A stretch of DNA of 8,300 nt from an uncultured Thiomonas sp. (GTDB lineage Bacteria > Pseudomonadota > Gammaproteobacteria > Burkholderiales > Burkholderiaceae_C), in assembly GCA_937927695.1 (NCBI GenBank), contig CALBRU010000082.1:1-8300 (forward strand), written 5' to 3'. Below the pieces are notes generated by a model. That model saw nothing but the letters and a program-made list of their open reading frames with translations, made no database searches and had not been told where the DNA came from. Within the stretch, counting starts at the first letter, position 1. Every line of letters starts with the position of its first letter. Shown here one piece after another: positions 1 through 5,896 of the stretch. The position numbers and the translations under genes are program-made.

Positions 1-67
1 GCGAAAAAGGGCGGTGGGGATGCCATGGGGCGGCGGATTTGCAGCCCCATAGCCGCAGCTATGAGGC

Positions 68-109
68 AAAAAGCCGCTGCACCAGGGCGCCGCACCGCCC
101 TTTTGCAGC
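68..109 (-). terminator. Putative terminator of the argDF transcript
   Basis: On the minus strand, about 38 bases past the argF stop, a compound hairpin can form. The outer stem pairs 104-109 with 76-81 (GCTGCA/TGCAGC) and the inner stem pairs 96-101 with 84-89 (AGGGCG/CGCCCT). Three bases later comes a run of five T (complement of 68-72). The gap before the T-run and the internal bulges make it a weaker match to an intrinsic terminator than the one at 3002-3034. Termination is inferred from shape and position only. Confidence 0.4.
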
Positions 110-126
110 CCGCGATCCTCAAGTCC

Positions 127-148
127 GACAGGCTCCTAGGAGCCTGTC
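127..148. repeat. Perfect 11-bp inverted repeat overlapping the argF stop
   Basis: The arms 127-137 (GACAGGCTCCT) and 138-148 are exact reverse complements with no spacer. The right arm covers part of the argF stop codon (147-149). No T-run follows on either strand, so it is not a standard intrinsic terminator. It could be a REP-like dispersed palindrome, a protein-binding site or an mRNA 3'-end stabilising hairpin. Confidence 0.7.
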
Positions 149-1082
149 AATCCAGGCGACCCAGCAGCAGGAATTCCATCAGCGCCTTCTGGCCGTGCAG
201 GCGATTTTCCGCCTCATCCCACACCACGCTCTGCGGCCCATCGATGACTTCGGCCGCCACTTCCTCGCCGCGGTGCGCGGGCAGGCAGTGCATGAACAGC
301 GCATCGGGATGGGCTCGGGCCATCATCTCGGCGTCGACCATAAAGCCCTTGAACGCCTGCTCGCGCGCCAGTTTTTCCGCCTCATAGCCCATGCTCGTCC
401 ACACATCGGTGGTGATGAGATGCGCGCCCTCACAGGCTTGCCGCGGATCGTCGAACTCGCGCAGGTGCGCGATCTGCGCCGAGCTAAGGGGGTAGCCCGG
501 GCGGTTCTTCTCGACGCCATAGCCTTTCGGCCCGGCGAAGTGCAGGGTGAAACCAAGCACCTCCGCCGCCTGCAGCCAGGTGTAGAACATATTGTTGGCG
601 TCGCCGATCCAGGTCACGGTCTTACCTTGAATCGGGCCGCGGTGCTCGATAAATGTCATCACATCAGCCAGAATCTGGCAGGGGTGGAACTCGTTGGTCA
701 GGCCGTTGATCACCGGCACGCGCGAATGCGCGGCAAAACGCTCGACGATTTCCTGACCATAGGTGCGAATCATCACCAAATCGACCATGCGCGAAAACAC
801 CTGCGCCGCGTCTTCAATAGGCTCGCCGCGTCCCAACTGACTATCGCGGGTATTGATGTAGATGGCCGCGCCGCCGAGCTGATGCATACCGGCCTCGAAG
901 CTCAGCCGGGTGCGGGTGGAGTGCTTCTCGAAAATCATCGCCAGGGTGCGATCGACCAAGGGCTGATGCGGCTCGTAGCGCTTGAACTTGGCCTTGATCA
1001 GTGCGGCGCGGGCGAAGACGTAGTCGTACTCCTCGCGGGTCAGGTCGGAAAATTGCAGATAGTGCCGCAGCGTGGTTTTCAT
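147..1082 (-). CDS. argF: Ornithine carbamoyltransferase (EC 2.1.3.3)
   Basis: This cytosolic enzyme transfers the carbamoyl group from carbamoyl phosphate to ornithine, giving citrulline in arginine synthesis. The 311-residue product has the usual family length. The carbamoyl-phosphate motif STRTR is at 55-59, HPCQ at 133-136, the ornithine-binding SMG loop (DVWTSMG) at 226-232, and the catalytic HCLP motif at 265-268. All the hallmark residues are present. The ATG at 1082 is chosen because a strong GGAGG (1088-1092) lies 5 bases upstream; the in-frame GTG at 1085 would be only 2 bases from it. The gene follows argD with a 30-base gap on the same strand, so co-transcription is likely. Aspartate carbamoyltransferase is the related alternative, but the SMG loop and overall match favour the ornithine enzyme. 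Confidence 0.97.
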   Translation of the reverse strand: MKTTLRHYLQFSDLTREEYDYVFARAALIKAKFKRYEPHQPLVDRTLAMIFEKHSTRTRLSFEAGMHQLGGAAIYINTRDSQLGRGEPIEDAAQVFSRMVDLVMIRTYGQEIVERFAAHSRVPVINGLTNEFHPCQILADVMTFIEHRGPIQGKTVTWIGDANNMFYTWLQAAEVLGFTLHFAGPKGYGVEKNRPGYPLSSAQIAHLREFDDPRQACEGAHLITTDVWTSMGYEAEKLAREQAFKGFMVDAEMMARAHPDALFMHCLPAHRGEEVAAEVIDGPQSVVWDEAENRLHGQKALMEFLLLGRLD

Positions 1083-1112
1083 CACAGCCTCCTTGGATTT
1101 CTCTTGGATGTC

Positions 1113-2300
1113 TTATTGCGCGGGTGCGTCCCGCAAAAAATCAAGCACTGCGGGAACCAGCGCCTGCACCAGCGCGTCGGCTTGTTCCTGGGTGAAGATC
1201 AGCGGTGGCAACAGGCGAACAACCCGCTCCTGCGTGACGTTGAGCAACACTCCGCGCTCCAGCATCCGCCCCACCAGCGCACCGGCCGGGCGGTCGAGCT
1301 CGATGCCGATCATCAGACCCTGACCGCGCACCTCCACCACGCCAGCGTGACCGACAAAGGCGTGATGCAGGGCATGTTGAATTTGCCCCCCTCGCGCCTG
1401 TGCGTTGGCCAAAAGACCATCGTCTTCGATCACGGCGAGGGTTTCCAGTGCGGCACGGCAGGCCAGCGGATTGCCGCCAAACGTGGTGCCGTGCTGGCCG
1501 GGGCCGAAAGTCGTCGCGGACGCCCCGCGCGCCAGAATGGCGCCGATGGGTACGCCCGATGCCAGCCCCTTGGCCATGGCGATCACGTCGGGGCTGACCC
1601 CGGCCCACTGATGGGCGAACCATTTCCCGGTCCGCCCCGTGCCGCATTGCACTTCGTCGATCATCAGCAACCAGCCGTGACGATCGCACAGCGTGCGCGC
1701 GGCGCGCAAAAAATCAGCATGCGCCGGTTGAATGCCGCCCTCGCCTTGAATCGCCTCGATGAATACCGCCACGACATTGGGATGCGTCTCGGCCACCCTC
1801 TGCAAGGCCGAGGCGTCGTTCAGCGGCACGCGCACGAAACCTTCGACCAGCGGTTCGAAGCCTTTTTGCACCTTGGGATTGCCTGTGGCCGAGAGCGTGG
1901 CCAGCGAGCGCCCATGAAACGCCCGTTCGAACACCACGATTTCCGGGCGGGCTATCCCTTTGTTGTGACCGTGCAAACGCGCCAGCTTGATCGCCGCTTC
2001 GTTGGCTTCCAACCCCGAGTTGCAGAAAAACGCCGTGTCCATGCCGCCCAAGGCGCACAAACGGTCGGCCAACTGCTCCTGCAATGGAATCTGGTACAGA
2101 TTGGACGTATGGATCAGCTTGCCCACCTGATCGGTGAGCGCAGCGACCAGCCTCGGATGCGCATGGCCCAGCGTGTTGACCGCGATGCCCGACAGCGCGT
2201 CCAGATAGCGTTTGCCCTGCGTATCCCACACCCACGCCCCCTCGCCATGCGCCAGGGCGATGGGGAGCCGCGCATAGGTGTTCATCACATGAGAGGGCAT
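1113..2300 (-). CDS. argD: Acetylornithine aminotransferase (PLP-dependent, class III)
   Basis: It converts N-acetylglutamate semialdehyde to N-acetylornithine using glutamate as amino donor; many family members also accept succinyl-diaminopimelate in lysine synthesis. The 395-residue protein has normal length. Visible class III features are NSGLEANEAAIKLAR at 94-108 (phosphate-binding region), IEAIQGEGG at 181-189, the cofactor aspartate D215 in MIDEVQCGTGR, the Schiff-base lysine K244 in AMAKGLASG, and GTTFGGNPLA at 271-280. Two ATGs, at 2306 and 2300, precede the conserved body. The AAAGGAG ribosome site (core 2309-2312) is 8 bases from ATG 2300 but only 2 from ATG 2306, so 2300 is preferred. 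argF follows 30 bases downstream. Succinylornithine or GABA aminotransferase are related alternatives, but the argF neighbour supports argD. Confidence 0.95.
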   Translation of the reverse strand: MPSHVMNTYARLPIALAHGEGAWVWDTQGKRYLDALSGIAVNTLGHAHPRLVAALTDQVGKLIHTSNLYQIPLQEQLADRLCALGGMDTAFFCNSGLEANEAAIKLARLHGHNKGIARPEIVVFERAFHGRSLATLSATGNPKVQKGFEPLVEGFVRVPLNDASALQRVAETHPNVVAVFIEAIQGEGGIQPAHADFLRAARTLCDRHGWLLMIDEVQCGTGRTGKWFAHQWAGVSPDVIAMAKGLASGVPIGAILARGASATTFGPGQHGTTFGGNPLACRAALETLAVIEDDGLLANAQARGGQIQHALHHAFVGHAGVVEVRGQGLMIGIELDRPAGALVGRMLERGVLLNVTQERVVRLLPPLIFTQEQADALVQALVPAVLDFLRDAPAQ

Positions 2301-2379
2301 GGTCATTTCTCCTTTGCAAAAAAAGCAAACCCGGCGGGCAAGGCATGAAAAAGCACTGCGCCTCCGGGGGCAAAGTGAA

Positions 2380-2385
2380 ATTATA
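2380..2385 (-). promoter_or_regulatory. Candidate -10 box for argDF
   Basis: The minus strand reads a perfect TATAAT here, about 80 bases upstream of the argD start. The hexamer 17 bases further upstream (complement of 2403-2408, TTCAGC) matches TTGACA at only three positions, so the promoter would be weak or activator-dependent. No ArgR-type box was recognised with confidence. Confidence 0.5.
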
Positions 2386-2428
2386 GAGAGCAGCGCATGA
2401 CAGCTGAACTCAGGCAGCCCAGAGCATT

Positions 2429-2504
2429 TGTTGCAACTGCAACACAGAATCACCGTTCGGGTTTACCCGGTAATACTGCATTGCAGCATAATTGCGGCAC
2501 CGCA
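2429..2504. repeat. Cluster of four compact inverted repeats
   Basis: Four short palindromes lie in the divergent region upstream of the DUF3579-type gene: TGTTGCA/TGCAACA at 2429-2444, CGGGT/ACCCG at 2458-2469, CTGCA/TGCAG at 2476-2486, and TGCGG/CCGCA at 2493-2504. Three of them have TGC-type arms. Their centres are about 27, 17.5 and 17.5 bases apart. They could be operator sites for a dimeric regulator or RNA hairpins. Function is not shown by sequence. Confidence 0.5.
2487..2492 (+). promoter_or_regulatory. Possible -10 box for the DUF3579-type gene
   Basis: CATAAT matches the -10 consensus at five of six positions and lies 42 bases upstream of the start codon, between two of the inverted repeats. 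The candidate -35 (TTACCC, 2463-2468, 18-base spacer) is poor and overlaps a palindrome, so assignment is tentative. Confidence 0.3.
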
Positions 2505-2534
2505 GCAAAACTGCCTCTTCAAGGATTCACAGCC

Positions 2535-2960
2535 ATGAGCGCCTTTCCACACTCCCTAGAACTGGTCAAACCCAGAGAAATTTTCATTCGCGGCGTCACC
2601 ACCGAGGGACGTACCTTCCGCCCGAGCGACTGGGCAGAACGCCTGGCCGGGCTGATGGCCCGCTTCCGTCCCGCTGGTCTGTGCCGCAAAGAAGCCCATC
2701 TCGGTTACTCGCCCTATTGCGTGCCCACCTTGGTGGACGGTGTGCGTTGCCTAGTGGTGAGCGAGTCGCTGCGTGATATCGAGCCCATGGCGTTTGATTT
2801 TCTGCTCAACTTCGCCCGCGACAACCAGCTCGACGTGGTTGAAGCCTGCCTGACGCAGGCCGCCGTAATTGATGCCGTAATTGATGCCGAAATGGACGCC
2901 GAGGTGGAAGACCTGCAAACCGCGCGTGAAACTCTGCAGCGCGTGTTTCAAACCGCTTGA
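2535..2960 (+). CDS. DUF3579-type conserved hypothetical protein
   Basis: This 141-residue protein resembles the DUF3579 family, which I recall as a small betaproteobacterial family of unknown function often next to argF and rpsT. The body (residues 10-105) has a conserved-looking core with REIFIRGVTTEGRTFRPSDW, a cysteine-bearing middle (C50, C62, C72) and a helical C-terminal half. No signal peptide or membrane segment is seen, so it is probably cytosolic. Residues 110-125 form a tandem repeat AVID-AVID-AEMD-AEVE, encoded by 12-base units. The ATG at 2535 is chosen because AGGA (2522-2525) lies 9 bases upstream; the reading frame stays open back to 2397, but that extension crosses the candidate promoter and the inverted repeats. 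It is divergent from argDF and followed by a strong terminator, so it appears monocistronic. Confidence 0.85.
   Translation: MSAFPHSLELVKPREIFIRGVTTEGRTFRPSDWAERLAGLMARFRPAGLCRKEAHLGYSPYCVPTLVDGVRCLVVSESLRDIEPMAFDFLLNFARDNQLDVVEACLTQAAVIDAVIDAEMDAEVEDLQTARETLQRVFQTA
2862..2909 (+). repeat. Four 12-bp tandem units inside the DUF3579-type gene
   Basis: Units 2862-2873 and 2874-2885 are identical (GCCGTAATTGAT); units 2886-2897 and 2898-2909 are diverged copies. Each encodes four residues in frame, so gain or loss of a unit would keep the reading frame. Confidence 0.8.
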
Positions 2961-3001
2961 AAACTTCCCGCCCCTGCGCTGACTTGAAGACATAGGCGCA
3001 C

Positions 3002-3034
3002 ACAAAAAAGCCCGCAGATGCGGGCGTTTTTTGT
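3002..3034. terminator. Bidirectional intrinsic terminator
   Basis: A perfect 6-bp GC stem (3010-3015 with 3020-3025, loop AGAT) is flanked by six A (3004-3009) and six T (3027-3032). It therefore works in principle for both the plus-strand DUF3579-type gene (stop at 2960) and the minus-strand rpsT (stop at 3084). It sits almost midway between the two convergent stops. Confidence 0.92.
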
Positions 3035-3083
3035 GGTCAATCTTTTGGTCAACTCAGGGGCCGACCAGAGCAGGCAAAGCAAA

Positions 3084-3404
3084 TCAGGCCGCGGCTCCGG
3101 TAGCGGCAGAGGAGGCTAGCGCCTTGATCGCCGCGTTCAGGCGGCTCTTGTGACGCGCTGCGGTGTTCTTGTGGAAAATCTTTTTGTCGGCGATCGAGTC
3201 CAGCACCGGAGCGTTGGCCTTGAACACTTCCATCGCCTTGGCGTGATCGCCGGCGGCGATGGCCTTGCGAACCGACTTCACAGCCGTGCGAAAACGCGAA
3301 CGCAGCGCGGTGTTGGCGGCGTTGGCCTTGACGGATTGACGCGCGCGTTTGCGACCCGACGGGGTGCGAACGCTCTTCTTTTTGGCTGCGGCTTTGGTTG
3401 CCAT
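3084..3404 (-). CDS. rpsT: 30S ribosomal protein S20
   Basis: S20 binds 16S rRNA early in assembly of the small subunit. The 106-residue product is very rich in Lys, Arg and Ala. It carries the family signatures GRKRARQS (17-24), the central helix with AGD (51-53), and the strongly conserved IADKKIFHKNTAARHKSRLN (71-90). E. coli S20 has 87 residues. This one has extra residues near the N-terminus, as I recall for several Burkholderiales, and an Ala-rich tail (about 96-106). The start at 3404 is supported by AAGGA 8 bases upstream and by the typical MATK N-terminus; the frame stays open back to 3455 but crosses the -10 box. It is a single-gene unit divergent from murJ and ends in the bidirectional terminator. 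Confidence 0.97.
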   Translation of the reverse strand: MATKAAAKKKSVRTPSGRKRARQSVKANAANTALRSRFRTAVKSVRKAIAAGDHAKAMEVFKANAPVLDSIADKKIFHKNTAARHKSRLNAAIKALASSAATGAAA

Positions 3405-3444
3405 AGTTGAAATCCTTCTGTATTGCCTGCTCGGGAAACCGGCC

Positions 3445-3450
3445 ATTATA
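3445..3450 (-). promoter_or_regulatory. -10 box for rpsT
   Basis: The minus strand reads a perfect TATAAT 40 bases upstream of the rpsT start, followed by a GC-rich stretch (GGCCGG). A GC-rich discriminator is typical of stringently controlled ribosomal promoters. The -35 candidate 17 bases upstream (complement of 3468-3473, CTGGCG) matches consensus at only three positions. Confidence 0.7.
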
Positions 3451-3503
3451 GACAAAAAATAGCGGGGCGCCAGCCTCTTTCGAGGCCACGGCCTGCGTAT
3501 TCC

Positions 3504-3509
3504 TATAAT
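3504..3509 (+). promoter_or_regulatory. -10 box for murJ, very close to the start codon
   Basis: A perfect TATAAT ends 8 bases before the GTG start of murJ. Transcription normally begins about 6-8 bases after this box, which would place the mRNA 5' end at about 3515-3518. There is no good -35 at the usual distance (3481-3486 reads CGAGGC). If used, it would yield a leaderless or nearly leaderless mRNA. Confidence 0.5.
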
Positions 3510-3517
3510 GCTGCCCG

Positions 3518-5056
3518 GTGAATCTGCTCAAGGCCGCCTCCACCATCTCTTTGCTCACCCTGACCTCGCGCATCACCGGCCTGGTGCGGGAAATCATGGT
3601 GGCGACTTATTTCGGCGCCAGCGCCTGGACGGACGCGTTCAACGTGGCGTTTCGCCTGCCCAATCTGCTGCGCCGCATGTTTGCCGAGGGCGCGTTTTCG
3701 CAGGCTTTCGTGCCGCTGCTGTCGCAGACGCGGCAGACCCAGTCGGAGGAACAGACGCAGGAGCTGATCGATCAGGTGTCCACCGCGCTGTTGTGGATAC
3801 TCGCGGGAATCAGTCTGACCGGCGTACTGCTGGCGCCCGTGCTGGTGTGGCTCACAGCGTCCGGTCTGCATCCTGAAGCGTTTGACGCAGCCGTCTGGAT
3901 GACACGGCTGATGTTTCCCTACGCAGGGCTGATTTCACTGGTGGCGCTCAGTGCCGGCATTCTCAATACCTGGAAGCACTTCGCGGTGCCCGCGGTCACC
4001 CCGGCGTTGCTCAACCTAGCCATCATCGGCGCCGCAGTGGCCTTCCACAAACTGGTGCATCCGCCCATTTTCGCGCTGGCGATCGGGGTGATGATCGGCG
4101 GGGTGGCGCAGTTGGCGGTGCAATGGCCGGCACTGCGCAAGTATGCCGTGGTGCCGCGCTTTCGGCTGAGCTTTCTCAAGGCCTGGCGCTCCGAGGGCGT
4201 GCACCGCGTGGTCAAGCAGATGCTGCCCGCGAGCCTGTCGGTTTCGGTGGCGCAGGTGTCCATCGTCATCAACACGCAGATCGCGTCGCACCTGCATGCG
4301 GGCAGCGTGTCCTGGCTGGCGTATGCGGACCGGCTGATGGAATTCCCTACCGCCATTCTCGGCGTGGCGCTGGGCTCGGTGCTGTTGCCCAGCCTGTCGC
4401 GCGCCAGCGCCACGCAAGACGTGGCCAAGTACAGCACCCTGCTCGACTGGGGGCTGCGCCTCACACTGGTGCTGGCGCTGCCCAGTGCGATTGCGCTGCT
4501 GATCTTCGCCCAGCCGCTGGTGTCCATGCTTTACAACTACGGCCGCTTCGACCATGCGGATGTGCTGGCCACCACCAGCGCACTGCGGGCTTATGGCATC
4601 GGCCTGATTGCGCTGATCGGCATCAAGATTCTGGCCCCCGGGTTTTACGCCCGGCAAGACTTGCGAACCCCGGTGAAAATCGCCCTGGTGGTGCTGGTGT
4701 GCACCCAGTTGATGAACCTGCTTTTCGTGCCGTGGCTGGGGCATGCCGGGCTGGCGTTGGCCATTTCAGTCGGGGCGCTGCTCAATGCCAGCCTGCTGTT
4801 TCGGGGCCTGCGCCGCCGCGGCATGTTTCAGCCACAGCCGGGCTGGGGGCCATATGCACTGAAGGTGGCCCTGGCGCAGTTGCCGCTTGGCGGAGTGATG
4901 TTGTGGGGCGCCGTCGCCCTGCCCTGGGACCGGGCGCACGGCGACCTGCTACGGCTGAGCATGGGGCTGGGTCTGCTGGCCGCGGCCGCTGTGCTGTATT
5001 TCGCCACGCTATGGCTGCTGGGTTTCCGGCTGCGGCAATTCATGCACAGTGAGTGA
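3518..5056 (+). CDS. murJ: Lipid II flippase MurJ (MviN family)
   Basis: MurJ is an inner-membrane transporter of the MOP exporter superfamily that flips lipid II to the periplasm for peptidoglycan synthesis. The 512-residue protein is almost entirely hydrophobic, as expected for 14 helices. The N-terminal family block matches closely: R18, R24, D39 and R52, which are essential in E. coli MurJ, fall at the same numbers. YADRLMEF at 269-276 supplies R272 and E275, matching E. coli R270 and E273. The start is GTG at 3518; an in-frame TAA at 3506-3508 excludes any longer form, and the next ATG (residue 27) would remove two essential arginines. No ribosome-binding site is visible. The gene diverges from rpsT, and the next gene starts 88 bases downstream. 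Confidence 0.97.
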   Translation: MNLLKAASTISLLTLTSRITGLVREIMVATYFGASAWTDAFNVAFRLPNLLRRMFAEGAFSQAFVPLLSQTRQTQSEEQTQELIDQVSTALLWILAGISLTGVLLAPVLVWLTASGLHPEAFDAAVWMTRLMFPYAGLISLVALSAGILNTWKHFAVPAVTPALLNLAIIGAAVAFHKLVHPPIFALAIGVMIGGVAQLAVQWPALRKYAVVPRFRLSFLKAWRSEGVHRVVKQMLPASLSVSVAQVSIVINTQIASHLHAGSVSWLAYADRLMEFPTAILGVALGSVLLPSLSRASATQDVAKYSTLLDWGLRLTLVLALPSAIALLIFAQPLVSMLYNYGRFDHADVLATTSALRAYGIGLIALIGIKILAPGFYARQDLRTPVKIALVVLVCTQLMNLLFVPWLGHAGLALAISVGALLNASLLFRGLRRRGMFQPQPGWGPYALKVALAQLPLGGVMLWGAVALPWDRAHGDLLRLSMGLGLLAAAAVLYFATLWLLGFRLRQFMHSE

Positions 5057-5074
5057 TGTGTTGCGCCAGAACAA

Positions 5075-5102
5075 TCGACTTCCCGCGCCGACATTCCACA
5101 AT
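5075..5102 (+). promoter_or_regulatory. Weak candidate promoter for the DksA-like gene
   Basis: TCGACT (5075-5080) and CACAAT (5097-5102) each match the -35 and -10 consensus at four of six positions with a 16-base spacer, in the 88-base gap after murJ. Read-through from murJ is an equally good explanation for expression, since no terminator was seen in the gap. Confidence 0.25.
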
Positions 5103-5144
5103 GAGCGCATCATTCGTCGAAACGCACCCGATAAGGAGAACGAC

Positions 5145-5531
5145 ATGAACCTGAGCGCCGAACTGCGCAACACCCTCCGCGACAAACTGCAGCAGCGCCG
5201 CGTCCAGATGCTGGCCGACCTGCGTGATGAGTCGATCAGCGACGAAGGCACGCTGGCCGTGCGCAGCCACCGCGAGGAAACCGACGACGAGGCCGTGGTC
5301 GAAGCCATGGACGCGGTGGAAATCGCCCAGGCCGCGCGCGACGCCAGCGAGCTGGCCGCCATCGACCAAGCGCTGCAGCGCCTGGACACGCCTGATTTTG
5401 GCATCTGCATCGACTGCGGCGCGGAGATTGAGTCCGCCCGGCTGCTGGCCGAACCCACCGTGCTGCGCTGCACCGCCTGCCAGCAGCGTTTCGAGCATCA
5501 GCATCACACGCCCGGCGGCGCGCGGCTGTAG
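5145..5531 (+). CDS. DksA/TraR-family zinc-finger protein (short form)
   Basis: DksA/TraR proteins bind the secondary channel of RNA polymerase and change promoter response, often with ppGpp. This 128-residue protein has a helical N-terminal part (about 5-82) and a C4 zinc finger with C88, C91, C109 and C112 (C-x2-C-x17-C-x2-C), the same spacing as E. coli DksA. Aligning without gaps from the finger, the coiled-coil tip motif DxxDxA of E. coli DksA (D71, D74, A76) corresponds to E45, D48 and A50, so one acidic residue is changed. A strong AAGGAGAA (5133-5140) 4 bases before ATG 5145 fixes the start, although the frame is open back to 5049. It is shorter than true DksA (about 151 residues), so it is a DksA-like paralogue rather than certain dksA. 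Function in transcription is inferred. Confidence 0.88.
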   Translation: MNLSAELRNTLRDKLQQRRVQMLADLRDESISDEGTLAVRSHREETDDEAVVEAMDAVEIAQAARDASELAAIDQALQRLDTPDFGICIDCGAEIESARLLAEPTVLRCTACQQRFEHQHHTPGGARL

Positions 5532-5541
5532 CATCCGGGGC

Positions 5542-5895
5542 ATGTCTGCAAGCCCCGTCACTCCTCCCCGCACCCCGCTCGGCGCACCCGGTCTTGAGCG
5601 GGTGATCACCCGCTGGCTGATTCCGGCCTATGTCGTCGGCGTGAGTCTGCCCTGGATCATTGGCGCGTGGATCAAGACCGGCTATCAGCCCGGTCTGGTG
5701 AACGGCGACCCGCAGCCCACCCGCGATCTGATCGATATTTTCTGTATCGGCATGAGCCTGTTCGACGCCACGCTGGTGTTCACCGTGGGCATCGGTTGCC
5801 TGGTGGTATCCATCATGAAAGGCCCGGTGCGCTGGGCCGACGCCTCTCACGCCACACAACAGGTGCGCGAACCGGGCGAGCGCGAGAGGTTTTGA
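5542..5895 (+). CDS. Small membrane protein of unknown function
   Basis: I do not recognise this 117-residue protein. It has a proline-rich cytosol-like N-terminus (1-24), a first hydrophobic helix at about 25-44 (WLIPAYVVGVSLPWIIGAWI), a polar link with GDPQPTRD (55-62), a second hydrophobic stretch at about 66-92, and a charged tail (95-117). Both ends would lie on the same side of the membrane, probably the cytoplasm, given the positive charges after helix 2. The start ATG 5542 is 10 bases after the DksA-like stop; only a weak G-rich ribosome site precedes it. Its stop is 1 base before the mobA start, so translational coupling is likely. Whether it has any role in molybdenum cofactor use is unknown. 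Confidence 0.75.
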   Translation: MSASPVTPPRTPLGAPGLERVITRWLIPAYVVGVSLPWIIGAWIKTGYQPGLVNGDPQPTRDLIDIFCIGMSLFDATLVFTVGIGCLVVSIMKGPVRWADASHATQQVREPGERERF

Positions 5896-5896
5896 G

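Noticed and set aside
39..2348. A 769-codon open frame on the plus strand across argF and argD
   Set aside because: It is antisense to two genes with complete family motifs, has no protein-like domain that I recognise, and is explained by the GC bias of the real genes removing stop codons from the opposite strand.
2429..2504. CRISPR-like array
   Set aside because: The four palindromes differ in sequence and there are no repeated units with unique spacers of constant length.
2397..2534. Longer start for the DUF3579-type gene
   Set aside because: The extra 46 codons cross the candidate promoter and the inverted repeats, while ATG 2535 has a well-spaced AGGA site.
3508..3876. ATG-started plus-strand frame overlapping the murJ start
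   Set aside because: It is a shadow frame of murJ; its ATG lies in the -10 box and the product has no membrane-protein character or known motif.
5049..5144. Longer start for the DksA-like gene overlapping the end of murJ
   Set aside because: AAGGAGAA just before ATG 5145 is a far better ribosome site, and the extension does not look like the family.
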